DNA of 64,000 nucleotides. It comes from an uncultured Lachnospiraceae bacterium (GTDB lineage: Bacteria; Bacillota; Clostridia; Lachnospirales; Lachnospiraceae). The position numbers were made by a program, and so were the translations under genes. Each line of letters starts with the position of its first letter. Positions within the stretch are counted from its first letter, which is position 1. Where the stretch lies: contig CANQDA010000001.1 in the NCBI GenBank assembly GCA_947591155.1, positions 62,001 through 126,000 on the forward strand. The letters run 5' to 3'. Below are positions 42,111 through 50,219 of the stretch, piece after piece. Under the pieces are notes generated by a model. It saw only the letters and a list, made by a program, of their open reading frames with translations. It was not told where the DNA came from and searched no databases.

Positions 42111-45100
42111 TCATTTCCTGATCTTCACACTCTTCGCCTTGCTCCACGCTGAGTAATACTTCTTTCCTTCAACCTTTGTCCAGGTCCGGATACGCACGTA
42201 ATAGGTCTGGCCCTTCTTCAGTTTCTTCAGCGTGAGCGATACTTTTTTATTTCCGGAAACATTCTTCGCCTTCGCACCGGACGCAAAGCTCTTGTCCGTG
42301 GAGTACTGTATCTGGTAGCCCTTTACATTCGTATTCTTTTTCCAGGTGACTGTCGCTCTCTTCGATCCATTGTTCTTTACTTTTCTGACAGTGGTTCCTT
42401 TCGGGTTCACCGAGACCGTGATGGTTTTTGCCGCAGCGTTGTAATTCGCCGTTGCCGCCGCCTGAATCGTCACCACCGCGCTGCCGATATACTTCTTCGG
42501 CACCGTCACCACCCCGGCCGCATTCACCGGAAGCGACTTGTTGTTCGAAGAATAGCTCAGCCTCGCGCCCCCTGCTGCCGTCGCGCCGATCGTGAAACTC
42601 TGCTGCTTCTTCGACCAGGTCTTTGCGATATCGCCCACGGTTATGGTGTTAGCCGCCTTCGCGACTGTCAGCGTGTAGGAAGCGCTCCCGCCTTCATAGC
42701 TTTCGCCTGCGGACGCCAGAGCTGTGATCTGCGTAGTACCCGCTCCGCGGATCGTAACCGTTCCGCTGCCGTCCACCGTCGCGACATTCACATTGCCGGA
42801 GGTATAGCTGATCGTTCCGTCTGTCTCGATCTCGCTGAGCGGATTCTTAAACGGCGCGTCGCCGTAAGTGCGGCTGACGGCGGCTGTCCCAAAACGCAGC
42901 GTCGGGATCAGCTTGCGGATCGTAAAGTTCAGGACGATCGTCCCGCCGTATTCCCCTGCTCCCTGTACGGTGACTGTGGCTGCGCCAGGCTCAGTATTAT
43001 CGGAGTAATTCACCGTATAATCCGTATCCTCCTCCAACAAAACCTTCCCGTCCATTACGGTCACAGCCGGAGTCTTCGGCTCGCCGTCATACACATACTC
43101 CGTGGCCTCCAGACTCGCCGTGCAGACGGAGAGACTTCGTTTCGTCACCTCTCCCGTCGCGGGATCCCAGGCCTTCCATGTAATGTTGCCGCCATAGCTT
43201 TCCAAAACATCAAGCGTCCATGTGCTGTCATCCGCCGGATAATAGGCCGTCGCGGTGACTCCTTCAAACACACCCTCGCCCATCTTCGGCGCGTTTCCGC
43301 TGAAGTAAATGTCTTTGAGGTTATCACAGCCCGCGAACGCGCCATCGCCGATCTCCGTGACAGTCTCCCCGATGTTCGCCTCGTAGATGTCGTCACAATC
43401 GCTGAACGCATACGGCTCGATCGTCTTCGCGTCCTCCGGAAGCTTCGGCTTAATGGTGAATTCCTTCTCCACCACGCCGTAATACTCACTTCCGTCAACC
43501 GCTTTCACAATCACATAAGCCGTACCCGGTTGCACATTATTCCTGTAACTGAGCGTATAATCCGTATCCTCCGCAAGCGTCGTACCATTGTATGAAACAA
43601 TCACTTTTGGAGTTTTCTCTTTGCCATCGAATACAAACGCGGACGAGGCGAGCGCAACTTTGCACTTCGTCAGACTAACGCTGCCCTCCGGTACTGCCAG
43701 AACCGTAAGACTCGCGATCTCCTTTGCCTCCTCATGGTTCTTGTCCCCGGCCAGTAACGCCGTGATATTTACCGTACCCGGCGCGACGCCCGTCACCACG
43801 CCGTCCGGACTCACCGTCGCAACCGTTTCCTGATCCGAGGTAAAGCTGGGCGTTCCGTTTTCGGAAGTCACGCGAAGCTTGAGCGTCTCGCCCACATAGA
43901 GCGTATCCACACTGTAATCGAGCTTCAGCTCCTGCTTCGCCTTCGCGATCTCGATCGTGATCGTCTGCTGCGTCCTCTGATAATCCGCAGTCGCGGCCGC
44001 CGTCACGGTGATCTGCGCCGTCCCGGCTCCGTTGATCGTCACATTGCCGTCCGTGTCAACGGAAGCCACGGCCTCATTGTCCGATTCGTAGGAGAGTTCC
44101 CCGTCCCCGGCCGTCAGTACGCAGTCGAGCGCAAAGGCTGGCTCTCCGTAGGTCTTGCTGTATGAGGTCGTACCGGTGAACTCCTGCGGAAGCTTCTCCG
44201 AGCCGGAGGTGACACTTGCGACCCGGAAGCCCCATTCAACGCTCTCATCGTCTGCACTTTCATCTGTTTCAAGCTGGATCTTCACGGTGTCACCCGGAAC
44301 CGTGATCACCTTCCCGGAGAGTTCGTCTCCGGTGAATCTGCCGACCTTGTTTCCTTCTCCATCGTAAATACAGATATAGTCAAAACCCTTTTCCGTACTC
44401 GTCCGCGTATCGAAGGCGACCTTTATACTGTCCGGTGTGTTCGGAGCCGTGTAGGTCCAGTAATCCGTGCAGTTCGTCTCATACGGATGGCTGCTCTCCA
44501 ATGCCTCAACCGATTCCGCCTCGTGCGCCGTATTTGTCACCCTCACCTCACAGACAGCGCTCTTTTCGCTTCCGTCAAGTGCCTTCACAGTAATCGTAGC
44601 TTTGCCCTTCTTGTGGGCTGTCACGAATCCATTTTTGTCCACAGAGGCAATGTCCTCGTCAGACGAGCTCCACTCGATCTCCTTGTTCTCCGCATTGTTC
44701 GGGTAGACCGAAGCGGTCAGCTGGAATGTCTCAAGCGCCTGCAGGGACAGACTGCGATTGTTCAGCGACACAGAAGTCACCGGCTGCACCACCGTGACCT
44801 CGCAGGTTGCGCTCTTCCTCCCGACCGATACCTTGATCGTCGCCGTGCCCACAGCCTTCGCTTTGATCTCCCCGCTTCCGTTCGCATCCACGGAAACAAT
44901 TGAGTCATCCGTAGATTTCCAACTCACGACATCTGTGAAGTTCACCGGCTCCACGCTCAGGACAAGCTTCCGCGAGGTACCATTGAGCATCCGTAATTCG
45001 GTCTGATCAAGCGAGACCGTTTCTGCAGGATGATCAATGGCAACAAACTCGATTCTTTTTTCCTTCGCATATGTCTCTGCATACGTTCCGGCCACACCGT

Positions 45101-47750
45101 AAATCGTCATCTTCGACGGATAGCTGAATACATTATCTGCAATCTCAGTAGTTTGTCGCGGAATCGTAATCTCTGTAAGCTGGATACAATTCGTAAACGC
45201 ATTCGCATTGATCTTCGCCACACGGTAGGGAAGCACAATTGACTTCAAAACCGGGCAAAGATTGAACGCATATGAGGGAATTGCAGTAATTCCCGTGCCA
45301 AGCTTCACCTCTGATAATTTGTCAGACTCTGCGAAACAGTAATCTCCAATGCTTGTAGCAGAGTCAGGTACCTCCACAGAGGCAAGCGCATCGCAGCCGT
45401 AGAATGCGTATCTTCCGAGAGACTTTAGCTGTTTACCGAGGGATACATCATTCAACAGCACACATCCCTGAAATACTTTTTCTCCGAATTCGGCAGGACT
45501 ATCCAACACAGTTACTTTCTCCAGCGCTTCGTTTCCTTTATACGCAGATCCCCCGACATAAGTCACTGCCTCAGGCAATTCCACTGTCATCAATCCAGCA
45601 TTTTCAAACGCACTTCCCTCAATCCGTTCGATCGTCTCCGGCAGGGAAATTTCTGTAAGGTCTGAACATCCGTAAAACATATTTGTCGTAATCTTGTCTT
45701 GCGTCTGCGGCAATTTCACGCTTGACAAACTGCTACACTTGGAAAACAAACCTTCTCCCAGATTTTCGGCAGCGTTGTCTGTTATTTCAGCGCTGACCAT
45801 ATTGCTGCATCCTTCAAATGCTCCATTTCCTATTTCTGTGACACTGTCCGGAATCACAATGCTCTTCAGATTCACACAATCCTTAAATGCATATAGTTCT
45901 ACCCTTGTTACCGTTTCCGGTATCGTGATCTCCTTGAGACCATCACAATTATTAAACAGATTTGTCGTTATCTCCGTTGTGCCTTCCTCAAACGTCACAT
46001 TTTTCAGAGAACTACATTCCCGGAATGGTCCTCCATTATATGTCGAGGTTTCATCCAGACTCTTCGGGATCTCTATGCTGGACAGATTCTTGCATATTCC
46101 AAACGCGCTTCCGCCCAGATAGGTCAGGTTCTTTGGCAGTTTTACATCGGTCAGCCGGATATCGTTTTCAAATGCGCAGTCACCTATTTCCAGTACTCCG
46201 TCGCCAATATCCGCGCTGGTTAAGTTACTGCATCCTTCAAACGCTCCATCTTCTATCTCTGTAACGCTCTCTGGAACTACAATGCTTTTCAGGTTCACAC
46301 AATCCCTGAATGCGTAAAGTTCTATTCTTGTTGCCGTCTCCGGTATCGTGATCTCCTTAAGACCGTCACACCTGTAAAATAGATTCGTCGTTATCTCCGC
46401 TGTCCCTTCCTCAAATGTCACGTTTTCCAGAGAACTGCATTCCCGGAATGGTCCCCCATTAAATGTCCCGGTGTTGTCCAGGCTCTTCGGAATTTCTATG
46501 CTGGCCAGATTCTTGCATATTCCAAACGCGCTTCCGCCCAGATAGGTCAGGTTCTTTGGCAGTTTTACATCGGTCAGCCGGATATCGTTTTCAAATGCGC
46601 AGTCACCTATTTCCAGTACTCCGTCGCCAATATCCGCGCTGGTTAAGTTACTGCATCCTTCAAACGCTCCATCTTCTATCTCTGTAACGCTCTCTGGAAC
46701 TACAATGCTTTTCAGGTTCACACAATCCCTGAATGCGTAAAGTTCTATTCTTGTTGCCGTCTCCGGTATCGTGATCTCCTTAAGACCGTCACACCTGTAA
46801 AATAGATTCGTCGTTATCTCCGCTGTCCCTTCCTCAAATGTCACGTTTTCCAGAGAACTGCATTCCCGGAATGGTCCCCCATTAAATGTCCCGGTGTTGT
46901 CCAGGCTCTTCGGAATTTCTATGCTGGCCAGATTCTTGCATATTCCAAACGCGCTTCCGCCCAGATAGGTCAGGTTCTTTGGCAGTTTTACATCGGTCAG
47001 CCGGATATCGTTTTCAAATGCGCAGTCACCTATTTCCAGTACTCCGTCGCCAATATCCGCGCTGGTTAAGTTACTGCATCCTTCAAACGCTCCATCTTCT
47101 ATCTCTGTAACGCTCTCTGGAACTACAATGCTTTTCAGGTTCACACAATCCCTGAATGCGTAAAGTTCTATTCTTGTTGCCGTCTCCGGTATCGTGATCT
47201 CCTTAAGACCGTCACACCTGTAAAATAGATTCGTCGTTATCTCCGCTGTCCCTTCCTCAAATGTCACGTTTTCCAGAGAACTGCATTCCCGGAATGGTCC
47301 CCCATTAAATGTCCCGGTGTTGTCCAGACTCTTCGGAATTTCTATGCTGGCCAGATTCTTGCATATTCCAAACGCGCTTCCGCCCAGATAGGTCAGGTTC
47401 CTCGACAATTGTACCTGTGCTAAATTTGTATCATTTTCAAACGCACTTTCTCCAATCTTGGTCACCGTATCCGGAATACTGACGCTATACAAATCACTCC
47501 TGTCGTTAAATGATCGATCGGCAATCTCCACAACCGTGTGTCCGTTAATTTCCGATGGGATCGCCAGTGCGTATGTACTCCCTGTATACCCTGTAATAGT
47601 CGCTTCTTCAACGCCAAATTCATTTTCTTTCAGCGTATACGTATACCCGCTGTCTGTGTAGGTATCCGCTGCCTGCACATTGTTTTCCGTATGTATAAAA
47701 ACGAAAAACATGGCCAGAAATATCAACAAGTTCCTCCATCCTTTTTTCAT
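42111..47750 (-). CDS. giant secreted BspA-like LRR / Ig-like / CUB-like adhesin (1879 aa)
   Basis: Signal peptide (1-28), then BspA-type LRRs (about 40-900) of the form AFENDTNLAQVQLSRNLTYLGGSAF. Two Big_2-like domains follow (from VSLDQTELRMLNGTSRKL), then a CUB-like domain (FDYICIYDGEGNKVGRFTGD), further Big_2-like and MBG-like repeats (EDTDYTLSYRNNVQPGTAYV), a second short LRR island (about 1420-1490) and a terminal fibronectin III domain (VKGYQIQYSTDKSF). There is no LPxTG or wall-binding repeat, so it is secreted or held indirectly. Residues about 121-543 are three near-identical 141-residue units. Such proteins bind host or microbial surfaces. Confidence 0.85.
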   Translation of the reverse strand: MKKGWRNLLIFLAMFFVFIHTENNVQAADTYTDSGYTYTLKENEFGVEEATITGYTGSTYALAIPSEINGHTVVEIADRSFNDRSDLYSVSIPDTVTKIGESAFENDTNLAQVQLSRNLTYLGGSAFGICKNLASIEIPKSLDNTGTFNGGPFRECSSLENVTFEEGTAEITTNLFYRCDGLKEITIPETATRIELYAFRDCVNLKSIVVPESVTEIEDGAFEGCSNLTSADIGDGVLEIGDCAFENDIRLTDVKLPKNLTYLGGSAFGICKNLASIEIPKSLDNTGTFNGGPFRECSSLENVTFEEGTAEITTNLFYRCDGLKEITIPETATRIELYAFRDCVNLKSIVVPESVTEIEDGAFEGCSNLTSADIGDGVLEIGDCAFENDIRLTDVKLPKNLTYLGGSAFGICKNLASIEIPKSLDNTGTFNGGPFRECSSLENVTFEEGTAEITTNLFYRCDGLKEITIPETATRIELYAFRDCVNLKSIVVPESVTEIEDGAFEGCSNLTSADIGDGVLEIGDCAFENDIRLTDVKLPKNLTYLGGSAFGICKNLSSIEIPKSLDETSTYNGGPFRECSSLKNVTFEEGTTEITTNLFNNCDGLKEITIPETVTRVELYAFKDCVNLKSIVIPDSVTEIGNGAFEGCSNMVSAEITDNAAENLGEGLFSKCSSLSSVKLPQTQDKITTNMFYGCSDLTEISLPETIERIEGSAFENAGLMTVELPEAVTYVGGSAYKGNEALEKVTVLDSPAEFGEKVFQGCVLLNDVSLGKQLKSLGRYAFYGCDALASVEVPDSATSIGDYCFAESDKLSEVKLGTGITAIPSYAFNLCPVLKSIVLPYRVAKINANAFTNCIQLTEITIPRQTTEIADNVFSYPSKMTIYGVAGTYAETYAKEKRIEFVAIDHPAETVSLDQTELRMLNGTSRKLVLSVEPVNFTDVVSWKSTDDSIVSVDANGSGEIKAKAVGTATIKVSVGRKSATCEVTVVQPVTSVSLNNRSLSLQALETFQLTASVYPNNAENKEIEWSSSDEDIASVDKNGFVTAHKKGKATITVKALDGSEKSAVCEVRVTNTAHEAESVEALESSHPYETNCTDYWTYTAPNTPDSIKVAFDTRTSTEKGFDYICIYDGEGNKVGRFTGDELSGKVITVPGDTVKIQLETDESADDESVEWGFRVASVTSGSEKLPQEFTGTTSYSKTYGEPAFALDCVLTAGDGELSYESDNEAVASVDTDGNVTINGAGTAQITVTAAATADYQRTQQTITIEIAKAKQELKLDYSVDTLYVGETLKLRVTSENGTPSFTSDQETVATVSPDGVVTGVAPGTVNITALLAGDKNHEEAKEIASLTVLAVPEGSVSLTKCKVALASSAFVFDGKEKTPKVIVSYNGTTLAEDTDYTLSYRNNVQPGTAYVIVKAVDGSEYYGVVEKEFTIKPKLPEDAKTIEPYAFSDCDDIYEANIGETVTEIGDGAFAGCDNLKDIYFSGNAPKMGEGVFEGVTATAYYPADDSTWTLDVLESYGGNITWKAWDPATGEVTKRSLSVCTASLEATEYVYDGEPKTPAVTVMDGKVLLEEDTDYTVNYSDNTEPGAATVTVQGAGEYGGTIVLNFTIRKLIPTLRFGTAAVSRTYGDAPFKNPLSEIETDGTISYTSGNVNVATVDGSGTVTIRGAGTTQITALASAGESYEGGSASYTLTVAKAANTITVGDIAKTWSKKQQSFTIGATAAGGARLSYSSNNKSLPVNAAGVVTVPKKYIGSAVVTIQAAATANYNAAAKTITVSVNPKGTTVRKVKNNGSKRATVTWKKNTNVKGYQIQYSTDKSFASGAKAKNVSGNKKVSLTLKKLKKGQTYYVRIRTWTKVEGKKYYSAWSKAKSVKIRK
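46121..47389 (-). repeat. three tandem 423-bp in-frame repeats in the LRR adhesin
   Basis: The sequence AGGTCAGGTTCTTTGGC recurs at 46121, 46544 and 46967 (exact 423-bp period), with the unit otherwise almost base-for-base identical; a fourth partial match begins at 47390 and diverges at once. Each unit encodes 141 residues, about six LRR modules. DNA-level identity means recent duplication or gene conversion and a risk of assembly collapse. Confidence 0.95.
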
Positions 47751-47785
47751 TTCACACCCTCGCTTTCGGAAAATATATTTAAATC

Positions 47786-47814
47786 ATTATACAACTATAC
47801 GTTGTTATATTCAA
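47786..47814 (-). promoter_or_regulatory. promoter of the LRR adhesin gene
   Basis: Minus-strand -35 TTGAAT (47809-47814), 17-nt spacer, -10 TATAAT (47786-47791), about 35 nt before the start codon. The spacer is filled by a dyad (next entry). Confidence 0.75.
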
Positions 47815-47843
47815 CAATTTTTTAGTTTTATTCGCCTGTTGAA
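47791..47843. promoter_or_regulatory. operator-like dyads in the xre/adhesin intergenic region
   Basis: ACAACTATACGTTGT (47791-47805) is an inverted repeat of ACAAC exactly between the -35 and -10 of the adhesin promoter. TTCAACA (47810-47816) and TGTTGAA (47837-47843) form a second, wider dyad toward the divergent regulator gene. The shared CAAC/GTTG half-sites suggest binding by the XRE regulator encoded next door; this is inferred. Confidence 0.55.
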
Positions 47844-47874
47844 ATCTTGTTAAAATGAGAAAAAGGAGTACAAA

Positions 47875-48279
47875 ATGAACAATTTGAGACTATTGCGGAA
47901 CCAGAAAGGGATCAGTCAGCAGAAGCTGGCGGATCTGCTCAACTTGAGCCAGCAGTCCATTTACAAATATGAGAATGGTCTGGCCGAACCGGACATTCAG
48001 ACGCTCACGGAACTGTCGGAGTTGTTCGATGTTTCGATCGATTATATCGTGGGGAACACGGATGATCCGCGCAGGATGGACGTCTTCGTCGAGACTGAGC
48101 TGGCTCCGCGAGAGCTTCGCTGCCTGCGCATGTACCGGCGGCTCACCGCTACCCGGAAAAAGATTATCGAGATGATCCTGGAAGACTATGACGGGGACTA
48201 TCCCGGCAGTGAACATGATGAAGAAAAGAATGCTGATATGAATCAGAATGATACAGAAACTCAAAGGCCGCCCTCGTAA
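47875..48279 (+). CDS. XRE-family transcriptional regulator
   Basis: A 134-residue protein with a full N-terminal helix-turn-helix (LRLLRNQKGISQQKLADLLN, then LSQQSIYKYENGLAEPD), the DVSIDYIVG linker seen in SinR/Xre-like repressors, and a charged C-terminal tail rich in Asp, Glu and Asn. AAAAAGGAG precedes the ATG. It diverges from the giant adhesin gene across 124 nt holding two dyads, so it probably controls that gene and itself. Its last codons lie in a long hairpin that ends the transcript. Confidence 0.88.
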   Translation: MNNLRLLRNQKGISQQKLADLLNLSQQSIYKYENGLAEPDIQTLTELSELFDVSIDYIVGNTDDPRRMDVFVETELAPRELRCLRMYRRLTATRKKIIEMILEDYDGDYPGSEHDEEKNADMNQNDTETQRPPS

Positions 48280-48363
48280 AGTGATATGCTCCCTTCCAGA
48301 CAAACAAGCTTTATTATTTCGCTTGTCTACCTGAAAGGGAGCATGTCAAAGAAGGCGGCTTTT
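48263..48363. terminator. long nested inverted repeat between convergent genes
   Basis: Three nested helices: AAAGGCCGCC (48263-48272) with GGCGGCTTT (48354-48362), ATGCTCCCTT (48286-48295) with AAGGGAGCAT (48335-48344), and ACAAGC/GCTTGT around an A/T-rich loop. TTTTCTC follows on the plus strand. It overlaps the stop codon of the XRE gene and probably ends its transcript. At 100 nt it is much longer than an ordinary terminator. Confidence 0.65.
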
Positions 48364-48439
48364 CTCTTGTTCATAGATAGGTGGATACCGTAAACTCTTC
48401 CTGCTGGTGGAGTCTTCTTTCAGGTCTTCCTGCTATTGA

Positions 48440-49534
48440 TCATGCTAACTGCATGACTTCAGCTTCCTGCTGCTGCAACTGAAAAATCGCTTTCTGTCTG
48501 CTGATCTCCCGTCGCAGTTCTTCCTCGTCAGGCAGATACAACTTATATTTAGAGGCAAATAACTGTTCGTTCCCATGTAGAATGGAATATCTGGCAATAT
48601 CCTCGTCCGTTTCTTCGCAAAGCACAAGTCCAATTGTCGGATTATCATCGTCCCTTTTTTTCAATTCGTCATACATACGGACATACATATCCATCTGTCC
48701 TACATCCTGATGCGTGATCTTATCTGTCTTTAAATCAATCAGCACAAAACATTTTAAAATATAATTGTAAAACACCAGATCAATATAATAATCTTCCTTC
48801 TCCGTATGGATATGCTGCTGTCTTGCCACAAAAGCATAGCCTTTCCCTAACTCCATTAAAAATTTCTGGAGGTTGTTGAGAATAGCCGTTTCCAAGTCGC
48901 TCTCTGTCATATCCGTATTTGAAGACAATCCCATAAATTCGGCAATAATCGGATTTTTTACAAATTCCAGCTTATCATTTTGAAAGTCGAAAGTCTTTTC
49001 TTTCATTTCCGTTTCCACAGCACTTTTGTTTTGAGACCGCAGCAGACGGTAATAATATTGGGTATTGATGTTTCTTTGCAAAGTGCGAAAACTCCAAGTC
49101 TGTTCGTAAGCCTCTTTCCGATACCACTCCCTCGCATTACTGTCATCCACATGAATAAGCAGGCGATAATGTGACCATGACAATAACTCAGATTTTCCAC
49201 ACGCTGTGTGGAAAATCTCCGGATAGGTCTTGTAAAACAGATAAAAACTATAAAGATTCGTTTTGGCAAAACCTTTTCCGAACTGTTGACCAAGATCTTT
49301 TGACAGTTTCTTTATCACTTCTACGCCATAATCTGCCCTGTCTTTTCCCGCCAATTCTTCCTCAGCAATCCGCCTGCCAATCAGCCAGTTTCTTTGTACC
49401 AGAACTGCATCGACTGCCCTGTATGCGGTCTGTTGTGCGGAAAGGATAATCTCCCCAACATCATTTGTAATATCGTTTGTATTCTTATAATTTTTCATAA
49501 GAATATTGTTCGTTGCAAAAAGTAAATTATTCAT
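48440..49534 (-). CDS. DUF1016/YhcG-type PD-(D/E)xK nuclease-domain protein
   Basis: A 364-residue protein with both DUF1016 halves. The N-terminal helical domain has NWLIGRRIAEEELAGKDRAD and LSKDLGQQFGKGFAKTNLYSF. The C-terminal nuclease domain has YYIDLVFYN and FVLIDLKTDKITHQDVGQMD, giving the Asp...Asp-x-Lys triad. These proteins are found in defence islands, near restriction systems and with toxin-antitoxin genes; their action is not settled. The ATG has GGGAG 7 nt upstream. It ends a leftward cluster starting with the decayed higBA module. It is markedly AT-rich. Confidence 0.88.
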   Translation of the reverse strand: MNNLLFATNNILMKNYKNTNDITNDVGEIILSAQQTAYRAVDAVLVQRNWLIGRRIAEEELAGKDRADYGVEVIKKLSKDLGQQFGKGFAKTNLYSFYLFYKTYPEIFHTACGKSELLSWSHYRLLIHVDDSNAREWYRKEAYEQTWSFRTLQRNINTQYYYRLLRSQNKSAVETEMKEKTFDFQNDKLEFVKNPIIAEFMGLSSNTDMTESDLETAILNNLQKFLMELGKGYAFVARQQHIHTEKEDYYIDLVFYNYILKCFVLIDLKTDKITHQDVGQMDMYVRMYDELKKRDDDNPTIGLVLCEETDEDIARYSILHGNEQLFASKYKLYLPDEEELRREISRQKAIFQLQQQEAEVMQLA

Positions 49535-49564
49535 TTCACATCTCCCTCAATTTCCACAATGATC

Positions 49565-49684
49565 TTATCCATTTCCGCTCGAAGTTATTGTCATATCCTT
49601 TGTGAGTTCATAATTATATTCACGAATTTTATGAATATCCTCAACAGTAAAATAAGGACTAATCATTGGTTCTTCCATAATCAT
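49565..49684 (-). pseudogene. small ORF, likely frameshifted gene between higA and the DUF1016 gene
   Basis: The readable frame encodes 39 residues starting MIMEEPMISPYFTVEDIHKI and ends at 49565. Just before the stop, another frame continues LRAEMDKIIVEIEGDVK to a stop overlapping the DUF1016 start, which looks like the natural end. A one-base change around 49590 would join the two into a protein of about 50 residues. Short proteins with the FTVEDIHKIREYNYE head are common beside toxin-antitoxin genes in clostridia, as far as I recall. Function unknown. Confidence 0.45.
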
Positions 49685-49709
49685 TCCTCGCTTTCTAATA
49701 ATATAGATC

Positions 49710-49997
49710 TCAAGATTTTGCAATCGGTGTGATCGAAAGAGTGTATCCTAAGGGTGCAAGAATCCGAAACAGCGTGTCGATCTGCGGCGTCACCCTCATG
49801 CTTTCCAGTCTTGCGATCGCAGGCTGCCTGACTCCGCTCAGTTCAGCCAGTTCTCTTTGCGAAAGGCCTTTTTCCTCTCTTGCCTCGATCACCTTCCCGA
49901 TCAATGCTGCCTGAAAAAGAATCTGCTCCCGTTCTGCATCGCTGACTCTCGATTCATCCGCCATATATTCTGCAAAAGCATTAACTGTTTTTCTCAT
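49710..49997 (-). CDS. higA: HigA-type XRE antitoxin
   Basis: A 95-residue protein from the ATG at 49997 (GAGG upstream). A helical N-terminal segment (EYMADESRVSDAEREQILFQ) precedes an HTH with KGLSQRELAELSGVRQPAIARLESMRVTPQIDTLFRIL, the arrangement of antitoxins paired with HigB/Gp49-like toxins. Its start overlaps the remnant of a higB gene, so it is now an orphan antitoxin. A perfect 24-bp palindrome over the promoter is its likely operator. Confidence 0.8.
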   Translation of the reverse strand: MRKTVNAFAEYMADESRVSDAEREQILFQAALIGKVIEAREEKGLSQRELAELSGVRQPAIARLESMRVTPQIDTLFRILAPLGYTLSITPIAKS

Positions 49998-50052
49998 AGT
50001 CAACTACCTCGGGTTTTCCGGTCTTGTCCTTATAAAATATAATCTCGAACAT
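49981..50052 (-). pseudogene. remnant of a HigB/Gp49-like toxin gene
   Basis: ATG at 50052 opens a 23-codon frame MFEIIFYKDKTGKPEVVDY then EKNS and stop. The first 19 residues match the N-terminus of HigB/DUF891 toxins, which normally run to about 110 residues. The frame then runs into the higA start in another frame. The rest of the toxin is deleted, with no trace of its catalytic part. The promoter, start codon and antitoxin are kept. Confidence 0.65.
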
Positions 50053-50077
50053 CCATTTTCTTAATTCTCTCCAAAGC

Positions 50078-50107
50078 AAAGATAACATATATGTTATCTT
50101 TTGTCAA
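50078..50107 (-). promoter_or_regulatory. higBA promoter with perfect palindromic operator
   Basis: Minus-strand -35 TTGACA (50102-50107), 17-nt spacer, -10 TATCTT (50079-50084). A perfect 24-bp palindrome with half-site AAAGATAACATA occupies 50078-50101, covering the whole spacer and the -10 box. This is typical of antitoxin autorepression. Confidence 0.8.
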
Positions 50108-50154
50108 GAAAAAGAGAAGTCCCTTCGAGTCCTCAAGCACTCCAAAGGGACTTC
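50108..50154 (-). terminator. rho-independent terminator after the Rpn-type gene
   Basis: GAAGTCCCTT (50116-50125) pairs with AAGGGACTTC (50145-50154), with a further short stem in the loop; CTCTTTTTC follows on the minus strand. It ends directly at the -35 of the higBA promoter. Confidence 0.8.
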
Positions 50155-50219
50155 CCTATCTGCCTTACGGCATATATACGCCACATCGATTATTCCATCT
50201 TCCCCGTTATGCATTGTGT

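Noticed and set aside
46121..47389. Plus-strand ORFs repeated inside the LRR adhesin
   Set aside because: They are antisense shadows of the in-frame 423-bp repeats and have no ribosome-binding sites.
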